A program made the translations under genes and the position numbers. From assembly GCF_023065955.2 (NCBI RefSeq), contig NW_026622886.1:7636001-7700000 (forward strand): a DNA stretch of 64,000 nucleotides, given 5' to 3'. Every line of letters begins with the position of its first letter. Position 1 is the stretch's first letter. Origin of the DNA: Ursus arctos (taxonomy: Eukaryota > Chordata > Mammalia > Carnivora > Ursidae). Shown here piece by piece: positions 48,121 to 59,760 of this stretch. Under the pieces are notes generated by a model. It saw only the letters and a list, made by a program, of their open reading frames with translations, had not been told where the DNA came from and did not search any database.

Positions 48121-48204
48121 CTTACTGTTCATCCTTATGCTGGCGTCCCCAGGTAATCTGAATGGGAGGCTTGAGAGCTGTTGCTTCCACTCAGGAAAGC
48201 AACA

Positions 48205-48400
48205 GAAAGTACCGAAGCTGGAGCCCAGAGGCTTGCAGTCAAGCCCTGCTGTCACTACACAAGCTTCCTGACCTTAGGCCGCTGAGCTCAGTTCTCTGAA
48301 TCTTGCTTTCCTCATCTGTAAAATGAAGAGATTGCTCTAGATGTTGTCCAACGGGCCTTCCCACGCCATGGGCCTCTGACTCTGGGAGATGGCACTTTCA
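48205..48400 (+). repeat. MIR SINE
   Basis: 'gcttgcagtcaagccctgct' and 'ctttcctcatctgtaaaatg' are MIR sense. Confidence 0.8.
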
Positions 48401-48419
48401 TTCCACACGCTGCGGGTCT

Positions 48420-48590
48420 ACCAGAGTCAGCAAGACCTTGGTTGAGATCACAGCTGTGCCACTCACTAGCTGTATGAGCTCTCTGAGCCTCAGTTTCCTT
48501 ATTTGTAAGCTGAGCGTAATCATCCCAATTTCATGGAGCAGTCCAGGGAATTAAATAATTATAATATACATGTAACAGGATCTCATCAGG
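48420..48590 (+). repeat. MIR SINE, tandem neighbour
   Basis: 'ctgtgccactcactagctgt' and 'ctctgagcctcagtttcctt' are strong MIR sense text directly after another sense MIR. Confidence 0.87.
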
Positions 48591-48722
48591 TGATTTAAGC
48601 TGTTCCAATGAAGGAACTGTTCATGGGGCGAGTGGGCAGCACTGAAGGTATCAGCAGAGATGCTGAGGCCCCAGAGACTCGCAGAAGCAGCGAGCTGTTA
48701 CCACGTCTGGACCAAGAGATGT

Positions 48723-49095
48723 GTGTTAGTTTCTCAGGGCTGACCATCACAGAGGACCATGGTTGGCTGGCTTAGCAGAAATATGTTTTCTAACAATTCT
48801 GAAGGCTAGAGGTCTATGATCAAGTTGTCCACAGGGTTGGTTTCTACTGAGGCCTTTCTCCTTGGCCTGTAATGATCATCTCATCTGTGTGTTTGGGTTG
48901 ACTCTCTATACCTGTCCAAATGTCCTCCTCTTGTAAGGATAGCGGTCATACTGGGTCAGGGCCCAGCCCGATGATCTTATTTTCACTTAACACCTCTTTA
49001 AAGATCTTCTCTCCAAACCTGTTCACATTCTGCACTGGGGATTAGGACTTCAACATATGAATTGGGGTTGGGGTGGACACATTTCAGCCCTCTAC
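48723..49095 (-). mobile_element. MLT1-type solo LTR, antisense
   Basis: 'gtgttagtttctcagggctg', 'aaggctagaggtctatgatc', 'ggattaggacttcaacatat' and 'gaattggggttggggtggac' are the reverse complement of MLT1. Confidence 0.85.
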
Positions 49096-50764
49096 AGGAA
49101 GCAAAGGGAAGAGCTTGTGTAGTGTTGCCAGAAAACAGTGAGAGCTGGAGCCATGGCTGCCCAGCAGAGGCAGAAGCAGGAGAGGACACAGTCCCCATTG
49201 GAAACACTGCCCAAACCCTAGCATGCCTGGGAAGGGGACACCCTCTCTTTCCTCCCGCCCTTCAGTCTGTGGCTGATGCTTCCAACCAGGAATCAGCCTC
49301 CAGGGATCCCAGGTAAATCCGTCTTTAGGGAAGCGTCTCTCAGGGTGCAGAGAAGGGCAGAGAATGGAGCCGGGGTGGACAGAGGGAGGCCACACCACCC
49401 GGCACTTAAGAAATGCTCCAGAAGTGCTGCTGCTTTCCAATTCCTGAGCGGAAGGAGGAGAGTAAAGAAGGTGGCTGCACGCCCGACCTCACTGGTTGGG
49501 GTGCAGTCCCCATGTTTTCTTGGAGCATGTGAATGAGTGAATCATGAAGGAATGCACAGTGCACCCTTCCACGTGGATGCACTTGTTTAAGTTCGAAATT
49601 GCAAAAAAGGTTCTTGCCCTTTCTGCGGCCCATTAGCTCAGCATTCAGCCAGGCTGTAGCTCACAGCATTGGTCCGGGCAGAATTGCTCGGCCATCCACG
49701 TGGTCTTGCCCTTCTTGGTAAGCAAATGAGATAGCAGTGGAGCTTCTAGCCAGACTGGTAGGGAGAGACAGGCTCATTATCGGTGAAAATTAAAATCTCC
49801 ATGCCAACGAGCTGGTCAGCAGGTCTGACTGCCATTCAGAGAATAATTATTTTTCTGTACCTGCTGAAATGCCACGGGGCTCCAAACCCCCCAGGCAGGC
49901 TCTGTGGTGCTGTCCTCGGCTCTTGTATCTACCTCTGGCCTTTCTAAGCATCGTAATATGGTCCAGTTTGTTCACTGGTAATTTTAAGACCCACCTCTTG
50001 GACTCTCTATATTCTTTCCCATAGGCAACTTGAGAAAATACTTTCTTCTTGCTAGCAGAGCCAGGCTGGGGAGTCTTTAATAACCATCGTAAGGACAGTG
50101 GCCTAGGCACAGTCAGAATGTCTCTGTTCAGTAGCTGTTGGCTCCTGCTGTTTGATGGCCTGGCCATGAAAAGCTGTCTCGTCTCAGAGCTGGTCCGTTA
50201 GACTCTCTGTCTCCCAGTGGGTTTTCTGCGTGGCAGGAGAGCCAGAACTACAGAGCAGCAAGCATGGTTTCTGCCTTGGGTTTTTCTTAGCACTTGCTGT
50301 CTAAAATGGGCAAAATCATTTACCTTCTATAACTTAATGATTATCTGAAAAATGTCAATAATAGGCTTTGGCCTAAGACAACGGCTTAGGGTGCTCGGGA
50401 GTTGAGTGGATTTGGGGTCTATTTCCCAACAAGTTCCTATTCACAGGTAAGGGGGTAGGACTCAGACGTATCTTTTTTGGGGGACTCAATTTCAACCCAT
50501 AACAGTGCTTTTCCTCTGCTTATTATCTGCAAAGAGCTCTCTAGTTAAGAAGACCTGCCCATAGAATCTCCTAGGATCTGTGTCTTTGACCAGGAATTAG
50601 CCCCCTCATTTTGGCTTAGGAGTCTAGAAGGACCAAGGAAAACGAGGACGGGTTTAAAGAGATTGGTTGGAGAGAAGTGGGGGGCAGGGGACAAAGAGAA
50701 AGCCCAGGGGAAGGGTGGGGGTCCTGGGGGGTCTCAAGTGTTATTTACTTCGTGCTAGCTAGTT

Positions 50765-50880
50765 CACTCTGAGCCAGCCACTTAGCCTTTCTGAGACTCA
50801 GTTTCCTCAGAAAGATGAGGATGGAGGTGGGGGCTTGGATTTGATAACCTTCTGAGGTTTCTTCTAGCTTAATAGTCTTT
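50765..50880 (+). repeat. MIR SINE fragment
   Basis: 'agccacttagcctttctgag' and 'actcagtttcctcagaaaga' are MIR core. Confidence 0.75.
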
Positions 50881-51025
50881 GGTTGCACAAAACTAGCAAC
50901 GTGGGCAGGGAGCACTGCCCACCCAGGGAAGTCCAGCCAGCTCTGAGCAGTGGGTCTGTCAGTGCAGGACCGGGCAAACAGTCAGCTTCAGGACCCGCAG
51001 TCCTTTGCTTTCAAAGTGGGCAGAG

Positions 51026-51223
51026 AGGGCACCCGGGTGGCACAGTCGGTTAAGCTTCTGACTCTTGGTTTCAGCTCAGATCATGATCTCAGGGTCGTGA
51101 GGTCGGGCTCCACACTCAGCGCGGAGTCTGCTTGAGATTCTCTCTCCCTCTCCCTCTGCCCCTCCCGCTTGTGTGCTCCCTTTATCTAAAACAAATAATA
51201 AATAACTCCTTAAAAAATAAATA
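51026..51223 (+). mobile_element. SINEC (older subfamily) with 11-bp target duplication
   Basis: The head is 'gggcacccgggtggcacagt' and the body 'cagatcatgatctcagggtc' with 'gcggagtctgcttgagattc'. The tail is A-rich. 'aaagtgggcag' repeats at 51013-51023 and 51224-51234. Confidence 0.94.
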
Positions 51224-51239
51224 AAAGTGGGCAGTAAAA

Positions 51240-51380
51240 AAAGACATAATTTTATGTGATAGGAAGGAGGAATTAGCTAACACTACTGTAGCAATTATAT
51301 TGTGATACATAACTGTATCAAACCCACACATTGTACCCCTCCGACTTACACAATGTTACATGTCAGGTAGATCTCCAAAA
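51240..51380 (+). mobile_element. Old L1 3' terminal fragment
   Basis: 'agctaacactactgtagcaa', 'cacacattgtacccctccga' and 'tacacaatgttacatgtcag' are the terminal 3' UTR of old L1s, ending 'atctccaaaata'. Confidence 0.65.
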
Positions 51381-51381
51381 T

Positions 51382-52175
51382 AAGTGGGCAGAGAAATAGA
51401 TCAAGAACTTCTGCCGAGCAGCAAGAAAAAGACCCGCAATCCAACAGAAAAACGAACAAAGACTTGAACAGGACGTTCCCACCAGAGAGTACCTACATGG
51501 GCAGTGAACATCTGAAAAGGTTGAGCTTCATTAGTCATTAAAAAATGCAAATTACAATCCATAATACAATACCACGAAGTATCTACCGCAAGGCCTACAA
51601 CACAAAGAGGCGGGCACTTACCTGCGGGAGTGATTTGCGGGAGTGCAGAGCAGTTAGAACTCTCGCGCACTAGGAGTGGGAGCGTAAATAGGAAGAACCA
51701 CTTTGCAGGATCCGCTTGGGCCCAACATATGTACTCCCCATGAAATTCCTATGTGTGATGCCAAGAGACATGATCAGGAATGGTTAGAACTTTCACAACT
51801 GGAAAAACCCAGATGTCCCTCATCAATGTCCCACAAGTTCACTCACATTACAGGTTATTGTAGAGCATTAAGGGAGCTAACTCCTACATGCAGTAAGGTG
51901 ACTGCATTTCTCAGGCATTGTTTTGAGCCAAAAGGGTATGATTCAATTTGTATAAAATTCAGAAACTGATCAAACTAAACCAGGATGTCAGAATTTGGGA
52001 TAATGGCAAGATAATGGGTATGTGTGTGGTTGTAAGGGCCATGCTGGTCTGTTGGTGATGTTCTGTTTCCTGATCTGGGCTCTAGTTACAGCAGGGAGTT
52101 GACTTTGTGAAAATTCATCAAGCTGTGCACTTAGGATCGCTGCCCTTCTCTGAATGTAGAGCATACTTCAGTTAA
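51382..52175 (+). mobile_element. Old L1 (ORF2 end and 3' UTR)
   Basis: 'acaaagacttgaacaggacg', 'cttcattagtcattaaaaaa', 'ctaggagtgggagcgtaaat' and 'ccagatgtccctcatcaatg' are diverged ORF2 text. 3' UTR text follows ('gatgttctgtttcctgatct'). Confidence 0.8.
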
Positions 52176-52344
52176 AAGCTTCCTATAAAATCACAAAAAT
52201 AAAAATGCTTTGCGAGTCTTGGTTAGAAGATGTTCACCAGCCACCAAACCCTTCACGTTCTTAGCCATATCACAGCCTCAGCCAAATACATTCTGTCCAG
52301 GGACAGCTATATTTTTGAACCAAGCCTGCCCAGAACACACCTCC

Positions 52345-52430
52345 CTCTGTATATCTGGTACCTGGCGCATGGAAGTTCCTCAATAAATACTAATTGAAGG
52401 GATGAGTGAGTGAGTGAATGACCACCAGCC
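52345..52430 (+). repeat. L2 LINE 3' tail
   Basis: 'tacctggcgcatggaagttc' and 'ctcaataaatactaattgaa' form an L2 tail followed by a short (GAGT)n. Confidence 0.7.
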
Positions 52431-53832
52431 TTTTATAAGGTCTGAGCCGCCCTTTGTTCCCCACCCGTGCGCAGTTTCAAAAATCACAGCAGATTCAGGC
52501 TTTGGGTGGGAGGATTTCCGTTTCTTCTCCTTCTCTCCCTCTCTGCTCAAGAGCTTTCGGAAAGGAAAAGATTTAAAAAACAAAAAGTGGAAGCTTTTAA
52601 TTTAAATGATCAAAAGTGAGTCCCAGGTAAAATCAGCAGGGGATTTTAAATTAAGTGGTTTTTAATAAACTCACCATTTGTTGGGTCACACATGAGAAGA
52701 GAGCTCTGGCGCTTCAAAGCGGGAGAGAGGAAAGTGGCGATTTCGAGGGTCATTTTCGTGAGTGTTTCCGGGATGAAAGCCCACACGGTCCCCGGAGCCT
52801 CTGGGATAGAAGTACACACAGTGCCCACTTCAGGCTTTGTTTCTCTGGTTCAAACCAGCAAAACCACAGGACACGCTGAAGGACTAGGGAAACAGGTTTG
52901 TATCTTCATGCGTTGGCCCTTGCCACGCAGGTAGAGAGCCAAGGAAATGCAGACAGGAGCCAGCACGGACTCCATGTGAAGGAAAAGCCACATCCTGCAG
53001 ATTCCTGGGGGAAAGGGGAGAAGAGGTCCTGGTAAATAAATCTGGGGAATGTTGGATGCAGTAGCCCCCTTCGAGATTCACCGTGCACACTGATATAGCC
53101 AACACTGTTTATTTAAGCCACCTTGTCCGAAACTTAATTTACTGACATAACCCTGTTTCCCACACACCTGTTGTAACACACTGTGGTTTCGCGTGCGCGT
53201 GGTCACTGTGAGTTTAGGAACAGAGGTTTAACCTGAAACCTGCTCTGATCTCGTCTGAAGGAGGCACGTAGCCTCTGTTTCTCCTCCCGAACTAAGGAAG
53301 CACAGGGTCTGCATTGACCAGGTGGATTGGAGCCAGGCTCTTTAGCTTGAATGAAAGCATTTGCATGGAAAGAAAGTGGTAGGAAACAGAAGGCTTGCAT
53401 AATGCTGAAGAATGCCTGCAGGAGGTGGTAGGACGTGCCGAGGACCTCGTTGAGTGGGATCAGACAGACGCCCAGAGAAGAAGGTCTCTACGCCACATGG
53501 GAGGGAGAGATGACGTGTTAGCTCTGAAACACTGTGCTGATCGCCGTCTCTCTTGGCTGGCAGCCGGTCACCCGTGCCCGCGTGGGCCCGATCAGGCCCC
53601 ACTCTGTGCGAAAGCCCTCCCTTTCCTGGCCTCATGTATCACTTGGTTCTCCCCATACGTTTTCACACAAACAAACCGATGATGGCCTGTGGTCTTCACA
53701 CAGTCCTTCAAGCCTGTACTTCTGTGTTTCCAAGAGCTACCGGACTTGTTTGGGCTCGAGGCCACTGGCGCAACGCAGTCTCACCGTATCTAGTCACGAG
53801 CATGTATGTGGACACATGCGCTCACACCATTG

Positions 53833-53922
53833 TCACCCGTGCTAGACAATTTTATGTGACCACTGTTTAATTTTCATTTTTGGGGAGAAGAGGGGGAAAT
53901 GGGTCATGACCTTTGAAGGTCT
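53833..53922. repeat. Local duplication, copy A (90 bp, mate at 55939-56029)
   Basis: This is aligned by eye to 55939-56029, with about 8 mismatches and one 1-bp gap over 90 bp (about 90% identity). Both share 'gctagacaattttatgtg' and 'gaagagggggaaatgggtca'. It matches no repeat I recognise. Confidence 0.88.
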
Positions 53923-53934
53923 TCTAGGAGGTGC

Positions 53935-54140
53935 TAGGAGGCAGCGTGGCATGGTTGAAGGGCCACAGATAGAGAGCGAGACTGGTTTGGCCCCTCACTA
54001 GCAGGCATGAGCCTCGTCTCTTCATCTGTAAGGTGGGGATCACTCCAGCCACCCTGCAGGTTTGTCCTGAGATTCTGAGCGCCTTTAAGGAAAGCACCTC
54101 TGTCTAGCAGGCAGTAGTTGCTTGAGAAATGGCGGGTGTT
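53935..54140 (+). repeat. MIR SINE
   Basis: 'ggcagcgtggcatggttgaa', 'gagcctcgtctcttcatctg' and 'agcaggcagtagttgcttga' follow the MIR order. Confidence 0.78.
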
Positions 54141-55609
54141 ACCAACACTGTCGCCATCTTTCATCTCTTCTCCCTCTTGCGGTCCCATCGGTAAGAACCC
54201 GTATCTGGCTCATTTTCAAAAGCATTCTTTTCTCCTTCCGCTCTCCATAGACACCCACCTTTCTTTCCGTGCCATCTTGGCTCCCTGGCCATTGCTACAT
54301 ACTCAGTTTGGAAAACAGAAACATTGCCCTCTGATCCGCAGATGAAATGCCCTACCGCTGGACCAGATGTTCACAGGAGAAGCCTTTGATTTTTAATTTA
54401 TTTATTCATTGATTTATTTAGTGCCAGTCTCTTATGCTCCCAGCACACAGCTGAAGGTAAAGCCCTGCCGGCCCCCTGCCTCCCAGCCAGCTCTGTTGGG
54501 AGTCCCTGTCACATCGAAGACATGCTGCCTGTGTACAGAGCCCTGGCCTCCAGGGCTAAGGGCTCACCCCAGGCTCCCAGACCCCCGACAGCAAGTATGG
54601 AAATGGGTGGATCACACAGCAGCAAATGCCAGGCAAAGGCCAAAGTCAAGCTTTTTCTTGGCACCACCATCCCCCTGACAGCAGGAGAGCTTAGTGTCAG
54701 AGTCTGACTTGGGGCAAGCATTGCAAAGCCAAATCTGTGTCGTTTCGGCTCGAAGGGATCCAATTTCAGAAGGAGCCATTTGCATCATTTTAACCCATAG
54801 TCACTTAAAAAGCTCGCTCCCACATTGCATGCAAGCACATAATTTGTACTCATTCTAGTGGGAATTACGCAAGTAGAGTGAGTGATCATTAGACACCTTA
54901 ATGAGGAAATGTATAGTTCCCGTAACTGTTATTTGCAAGCTTTTATGTACCACTTCATATTTTCAAAGGCCTTTGCAATCATTAATTAGGCTATCTCCCC
55001 AGCACCATAGGAGGGAGGTCGGTAAACAGCTAGAGTTATGTTTCTCTCAGAAATGTTTTTCGGCTGTTGTACAATCTGTATGCCAATTCCTAACCTTAGA
55101 AGAAAGAGGCAGATTCTCTCATTCGTGCGTATCTGTGGGATGACATTGAACGGTGTGTATAGACTCCTTAGCTGCTTAAGAACGTCCTTGATGCACGTAA
55201 TTGTACTTGTGGTAGATTTTCTTTCCTTCACTACGTTTTTTCTTCTTGTGGGTCATATCACTTAAGAACCCCGAGAGATCTCCCGATCGTGCTGGTCGTG
55301 ACACCACAAGCTGCCTCTTCGACAGAAGACTGAGAAGGAATATGGGCTTGCAGATATTTCAGAATTTTTAAGGGGCCGGGGCATTCCACACACAATGGGA
55401 TTTTAAAGATTTTTAGAAAGATGTATGAATTCAGGCTGATAAGTGAATTACTGGGTAGGCATATTTATTATCATTTAATATTTCTCCATTCAGCCATATT
55501 GAGCACTGCACCTGTTCTAGATATTTCTTAACGTCGTGGGATTTTTGCTTGGAGGTAGGAAAGAATAGATCGTGACATATACCAGACACTTTTAAAGATA
55601 TACTTTTTT

Positions 55610-55765
55610 TTTAAGTCCTCATAATCATGTTGGAGTTAATGTGGGATTGTCTCCAAATTACAGAGAAGGAATTGGGGCTCAGAATCCCAGTGACTTTTTC
55701 TCAAGAGCTATTGCTGGTAAGAGGTAATGTCAGGACTCAAACCTAGAGCTTCTGTTTTCAAGTCC
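55610..55765 (-). repeat. MIR SINE, antisense
   Basis: 'ccaaattacagagaaggaat', 'tggggctcagaatccc' and 'gtcaggactcaaacctagag' are antisense MIR. Confidence 0.75.
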
Positions 55766-55938
55766 GCTTGGAAAGATTTGGGGTATCCACGTTACATACA
55801 GCTTCCTCTTCCGTGATAGTTACAGAAACACCTGTGTCCCCAGAATCCATTCTGTGGCCTCAGTGTGAGGATATGGGGATATTTATTGTACGAATAACCT
55901 GTGGTTAATTACAGATTTATGAGCAAAGACAAACGTTT

Positions 55939-56029
55939 TCACCCATGCTAGACAATTTTATGTGGCCACTTTTTAATTTTCATCTTTTGGGTGAAGAGGG
56001 GGAAATGGGTCATTACCTTTTTAAGGTCT
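55939..56029. repeat. Local duplication, copy B (91 bp, mate at 53833-53922)
   Basis: This is the second copy, about 2.1 kb downstream in the same orientation. Confidence 0.88.
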
Positions 56030-56119
56030 GCTGTTCAAACGTGGTGGAAAATATTTGCTGCCTGATAGGCATTCACAGCCCCGAAGGGACGCACCTGTCT
56101 GGTCTGACCTTCACGTGGG

Positions 56120-56365
56120 TGACCCTGTGCATTCTCTAGCTTTCAGGCTGAACACCATCAATTTCAGGAAGCTTTTCCCTAATGCTTCCGTCTGCACTCA
56201 GATCACAGTCTGTTTCCCAGTACCGGCTCCCGTGCTTCTTACCCCATCTCATATCTGTCACACCGTTTGCATTTTCTTGGTTACCCATCTCCCTTCCCTG
56301 TTAGGCCTTGCTCCCTGAGAGCAGCTCAGTCACCAGCTATCCCAGTAGGTAATAGGAGCTGCTCA
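56120..56365 (+). repeat. L2 LINE 3' end
   Basis: 'ggaagcttttccctaatgct' and 'ccctgagagcagctcagtca' with 'gtaggtaataggagctgctc' follow the L2 order. Confidence 0.65.
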
Positions 56366-56598
56366 AAACACACTTGGACGTGAATTAGAGAAGAAATACC
56401 TTCCGAATGCAGGCCCCATGATTACAGACCAGGCAGGGGCCCCACTGGTTTATTTGATATGTCAGGAGAAGCTCACATCTGGCCAGGTGGTAGGTCCTGG
56501 GAGCCCTGCTCCCCATGAGCTCATGCTGGCCTGCGTTGGCCAAGTACATATTTGGCATTCCCGTTTACACATGAGGCAGTCCTTCAAAACATTGAGAC

Positions 56599-56714
56599 GG
56601 GGGCACGTGGTTGGCTCAGTCAGTGGAGCATGCAACTCTCGGTCTTGGGGTTATAAGTTCGAGCCCCACGTTGGGTGTATAGATTACTTAAAATCTTAAA
56701 AATTAAAAAAAAAG
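56599..56714 (+). mobile_element. Short SINEC (old CAN-SINE type)
   Basis: A tRNA-like head 'gggggcacgtggttggctca' is followed by 'gtcttggggttataagttcg', 'agccccacgttgggtgtata' and 'gattacttaaaatctt'. The CT-rich body of the longer SINECs is absent. No target duplication was identified. Confidence 0.9.
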
Positions 56715-57324
56715 ATCATCAGGATATATATCCCATAGACCCTCCAGGGAGGACACAGTCTTCATTAGTTCTAACGTTATAGGATGAAGACCCTTCCCCA
56801 GGTGGGGCTGTGGGAGGCAGTAACGATGACATTGGAGAGTCACCTCACTTCTTAGCACCTCACTTCCCTCATCCGTCCAAAAGCAATAATAGTGACTAGA
56901 CTGTTTTCTTTCTAAGGATGTCGTAGAGTCAGAAGAGGGTAAACATGGAAGCTCTTGAATTCAGAAGCTGACGGTGGCGTTCGTAAGCTTTGTAGCATGT
57001 TTGCTCATGAATTTTTTTTGCTGTTGTTTTGGATTCTGAGTGAGTCACAGAATGGACAGTAGTACATTTAGTAAACGTTCTGAGATTCTAAAGAGAAAAC
57101 CAAACTGCATATGGGCTTGTCAGGTTTGCAAAGAAAGAGGTGGTTAAGTGGCAAAGGGCCGTTGTGCCAGTTTTGCCAGGAGGAATGGTCTGTTGGAAGG
57201 AAAAAAGGTAAGTCATGGCTAGATAGGCCTAGTGTGCCCGGCTAAGGGATGACAGCTTGTGCTCTAGACTGCCTAAGATACGAGAGGCCTTTGAGCCTGT
57301 GCAGTAGCCTGATAGGGCTTTTCT

Positions 57325-57410
57325 GAAACAGTCTCAGCTGTGGTGACTCCCTTGCTCAAAATCCTTCACTAGCTCCCAGGTGCCCTGGGCACGACTTTCC
57401 AACCAAGTGT
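57325..57410 (+). repeat. L2 LINE fragment
   Basis: 'gactcccttgctcaaaatcc' and 'ttcactagctcccaggtgcc' match an upstream part of L2. Confidence 0.6.
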
Positions 57411-57594
57411 GGCACACGTGGGTGACAGATGTGCTAAATTAGTGATCCCTTCAGCCGTGGGGGCCCCTGAATGGGGCCTGGGGCAGCCAGACCCCTGGCT
57501 CAGCCCTTCCAGCCACAAGCAAGTTAGAAGGATATCATTTTCTGTATAAGAAATGACACGAAAATGCTTGGAAAGCATCTCCTTTGCACAGATA

Positions 57595-57800
57595 CAAGCC
57601 CTTCCTGACCCATTCCCTGCTCACCTGCTCGGGGTCACCTCCTGACATTTGTCCCAAAGTGCTCTATTTCAGCCATCCCGCCGTCACACACCCCAGTTCC
57701 CGCATGCCCTGTCCTGCCGCTCTGCGTTTGTCCATGTGTCTGCAGACATCCTCGCCCTGACTGCCTGGCCTGGTCCTCGCCCTGGATCCTGGCTGACTGA
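57595..57800 (+). repeat. Possible L2 LINE fragment
   Basis: 'ctgctcacctgctcggggtc' and 'tttcagccatcccgccgtca' weakly fit L2. Confidence 0.35.
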
Positions 57801-58224
57801 GGCCTCCCTCCTGCGTTCCCGTAATAAGCAGTGTGCACTTGAATCGTGATGGTTTGCGTGTCTTCCATGGACGGGCCTGGCCAAGACTGAATGTTCTCCG
57901 TCCAGTCAATACATGTCGAATTAATATCTTGAGTGAAACCCATGAAATGGGGACAAGTAGGGACGATAACACACACAAATCTATTTCAGTTGTTGGCACA
58001 ACGTAGGTACCTGATAAACAACTAGTGAAGGAGTCAGTACAGGAAAAGATACAGACCGCTGTCCTCGTAGAATCCGTGGGATACCACGATGGTCTGAACG
58101 TGAGAGAGGAGGAAGATGGAAAAGTTGGAGATGCTTTGGGGCAAGCGGCACCTTCAATACAGTTATCCTTATACAGCTTTGGAGGCTGGACCCCAGCTAG
58201 GCTCCCAGACGTGCACCCGACAGA

Positions 58225-58650
58225 CTGGGATTCGGATGTGTACTGTGGCATCGCTTCTAATAGGAGAACCACAGGAAGCAGCCGAAATGTCGTTTGGTTG
58301 GAAATAACATAAATAACATGTGGTCTGTTTATACAATGAGTGAAAAGTGATGGCAACAAATAGAGTAGATGTTGAAATTTTCACATGCTTTCGAGTCTTC
58401 AAGACATAGCATTGGGTGAGAAGGGAAATTAGAATGGAAGGTCGGCACTCGGAGACAAAGCCCCGTAGATGTTGCTTAATACGTGATAGAGAATAAAACT
58501 ATAAACACGTGCATAGAAGTGAGACTCGGCCACGTCAGGATGGTGGTTTACCCTTGGGAAAGGGGGAGCCCGAGGAAGATGAAGGAGCTTCTGATTTATC
58601 TGTCATGTTGTATTATTCACAGCAAATGTGGCAATATATTACTTGCATTT
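58225..58650 (+). mobile_element. Old L1 3' end (L1ME-like)
   Basis: 'ggcatcgcttctaataggag', 'gtggtctgtttatacaatga', 'gtggtttacccttgggaaag' and 'atatattacttgcatttatt' follow an old L1 ORF2 end and 3' UTR. Confidence 0.68.
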
Positions 58651-59291
58651 ATTAAACTGGGGTGGTGGGTATTTGTCATGCTAGTTTCGAGACTTTTCTG
58701 TTGGTTTGAGTTTAGGCTTTTAAAAACTAACATCCTACCACGGAAAAGGCTGGGGAACTGGGAGAATAATCCCTCGTTTCTGCATTTAGGCTTCTTTTCT
58801 AGACACCTGCTTCTGTTCAATGCGTCTGACACACAGGGTGGGATCCCATCGGCCACAGAGGACTTTCCGAGTCTTAACACCATTGAAAAGCATCAATTCT
58901 CAGTTCAGTCCCCTGAGACTGAGAGCTCTGTCGACATCTCTAGAGACTTCAGAATGTGCATTAATACCTTCCATCACTATTTACGGCTTCCACCCCCTCC
59001 CCATTTTCTCTGTATACGAGAGCATCTGTCCAACCTAATCAGATTTCGTTTCTGCAGTAAGATGTGTTGAACTGGGATAGATTTTCTTGAATCCCTCCCT
59101 GTATTCTCTTGGTTCATAGCTTTGTAAATTTTTCTTTTCTTTCTCCCCAAAAGAAGCAAATAGTATGCTGATGGTGAATTTCACTGTTTCTAAAATTGTT
59201 TCCATGGACAATTTCAGTGGTGTGCTGGAGCCGGCTTGCACTGACGGGGGGGGGGGAGGGTGGTTCATTGTGTGCATTTCTTTCCAACTGG

Positions 59292-59405
59292 GTGTTCAGT
59301 GACATCACACTGGTATCTTGAGATCAGCCATGGTGGGAGTATTTACACCATGGGAATCAGCAAATGCTACCAATCAAGTTTTAGTTTTTTCCCCCCAGAG
59401 ACCTT
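59292..59405. repeat. Unnamed dispersed repeat, copy 2 (mate at 42766)
   Basis: 'gtgttcagtgacatcacact', 'gagatcagccatggtgggag' and 'tatttacaccatgggaatca' align with 42766-42875. Confidence 0.65.
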
Positions 59406-59584
59406 GTCATCAAACATTCGCTGGCCTACCACTAGGGGGGCGTAACAGCTTTCTGAGTTGCACAGGGCAAGTAGCATTTTTCTCATGTTACACGTACAGA
59501 AACCGAAAAGTCACAAAAGGAAAAAGTCTTGGCGTGAGTCACAAGGCTGCAGTGTGGGGGCTCCAGTCTGTGTGGTATAGATGA

Positions 59585-59760
59585 AGAAGCAGTGGCTTTG
59601 GAGCCAGGCGGATCTGAGTGTGACTTGTTCAAGGGTCTGACGTAGCCCCTCAGTTTCACCACCTATAAAATAAGGATGACATCTAGCCTATGGTGATCTT
59701 GTGAGCGTTAAGTGAAAAGACGTGTGCAAAACCTAGCAGACCACAAAGGAGATACACAAA
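59585..59760 (+). repeat. MIR SINE
   Basis: 'agcagtggctttggagccag', 'gcccctcagtttcaccacct' and 'aaacctagcagaccaca' follow MIR. Confidence 0.8.

Noticed and set aside
57664..58359. 231-codon minus-strand ORF
   Set aside because: It runs antisense across diverged L2- and L1-like text. The composition and peptide look like chance.
58483..59070. 195-codon plus-strand ORF
   Set aside because: Its first part is old L1 3' UTR, and no known protein is recognisable.
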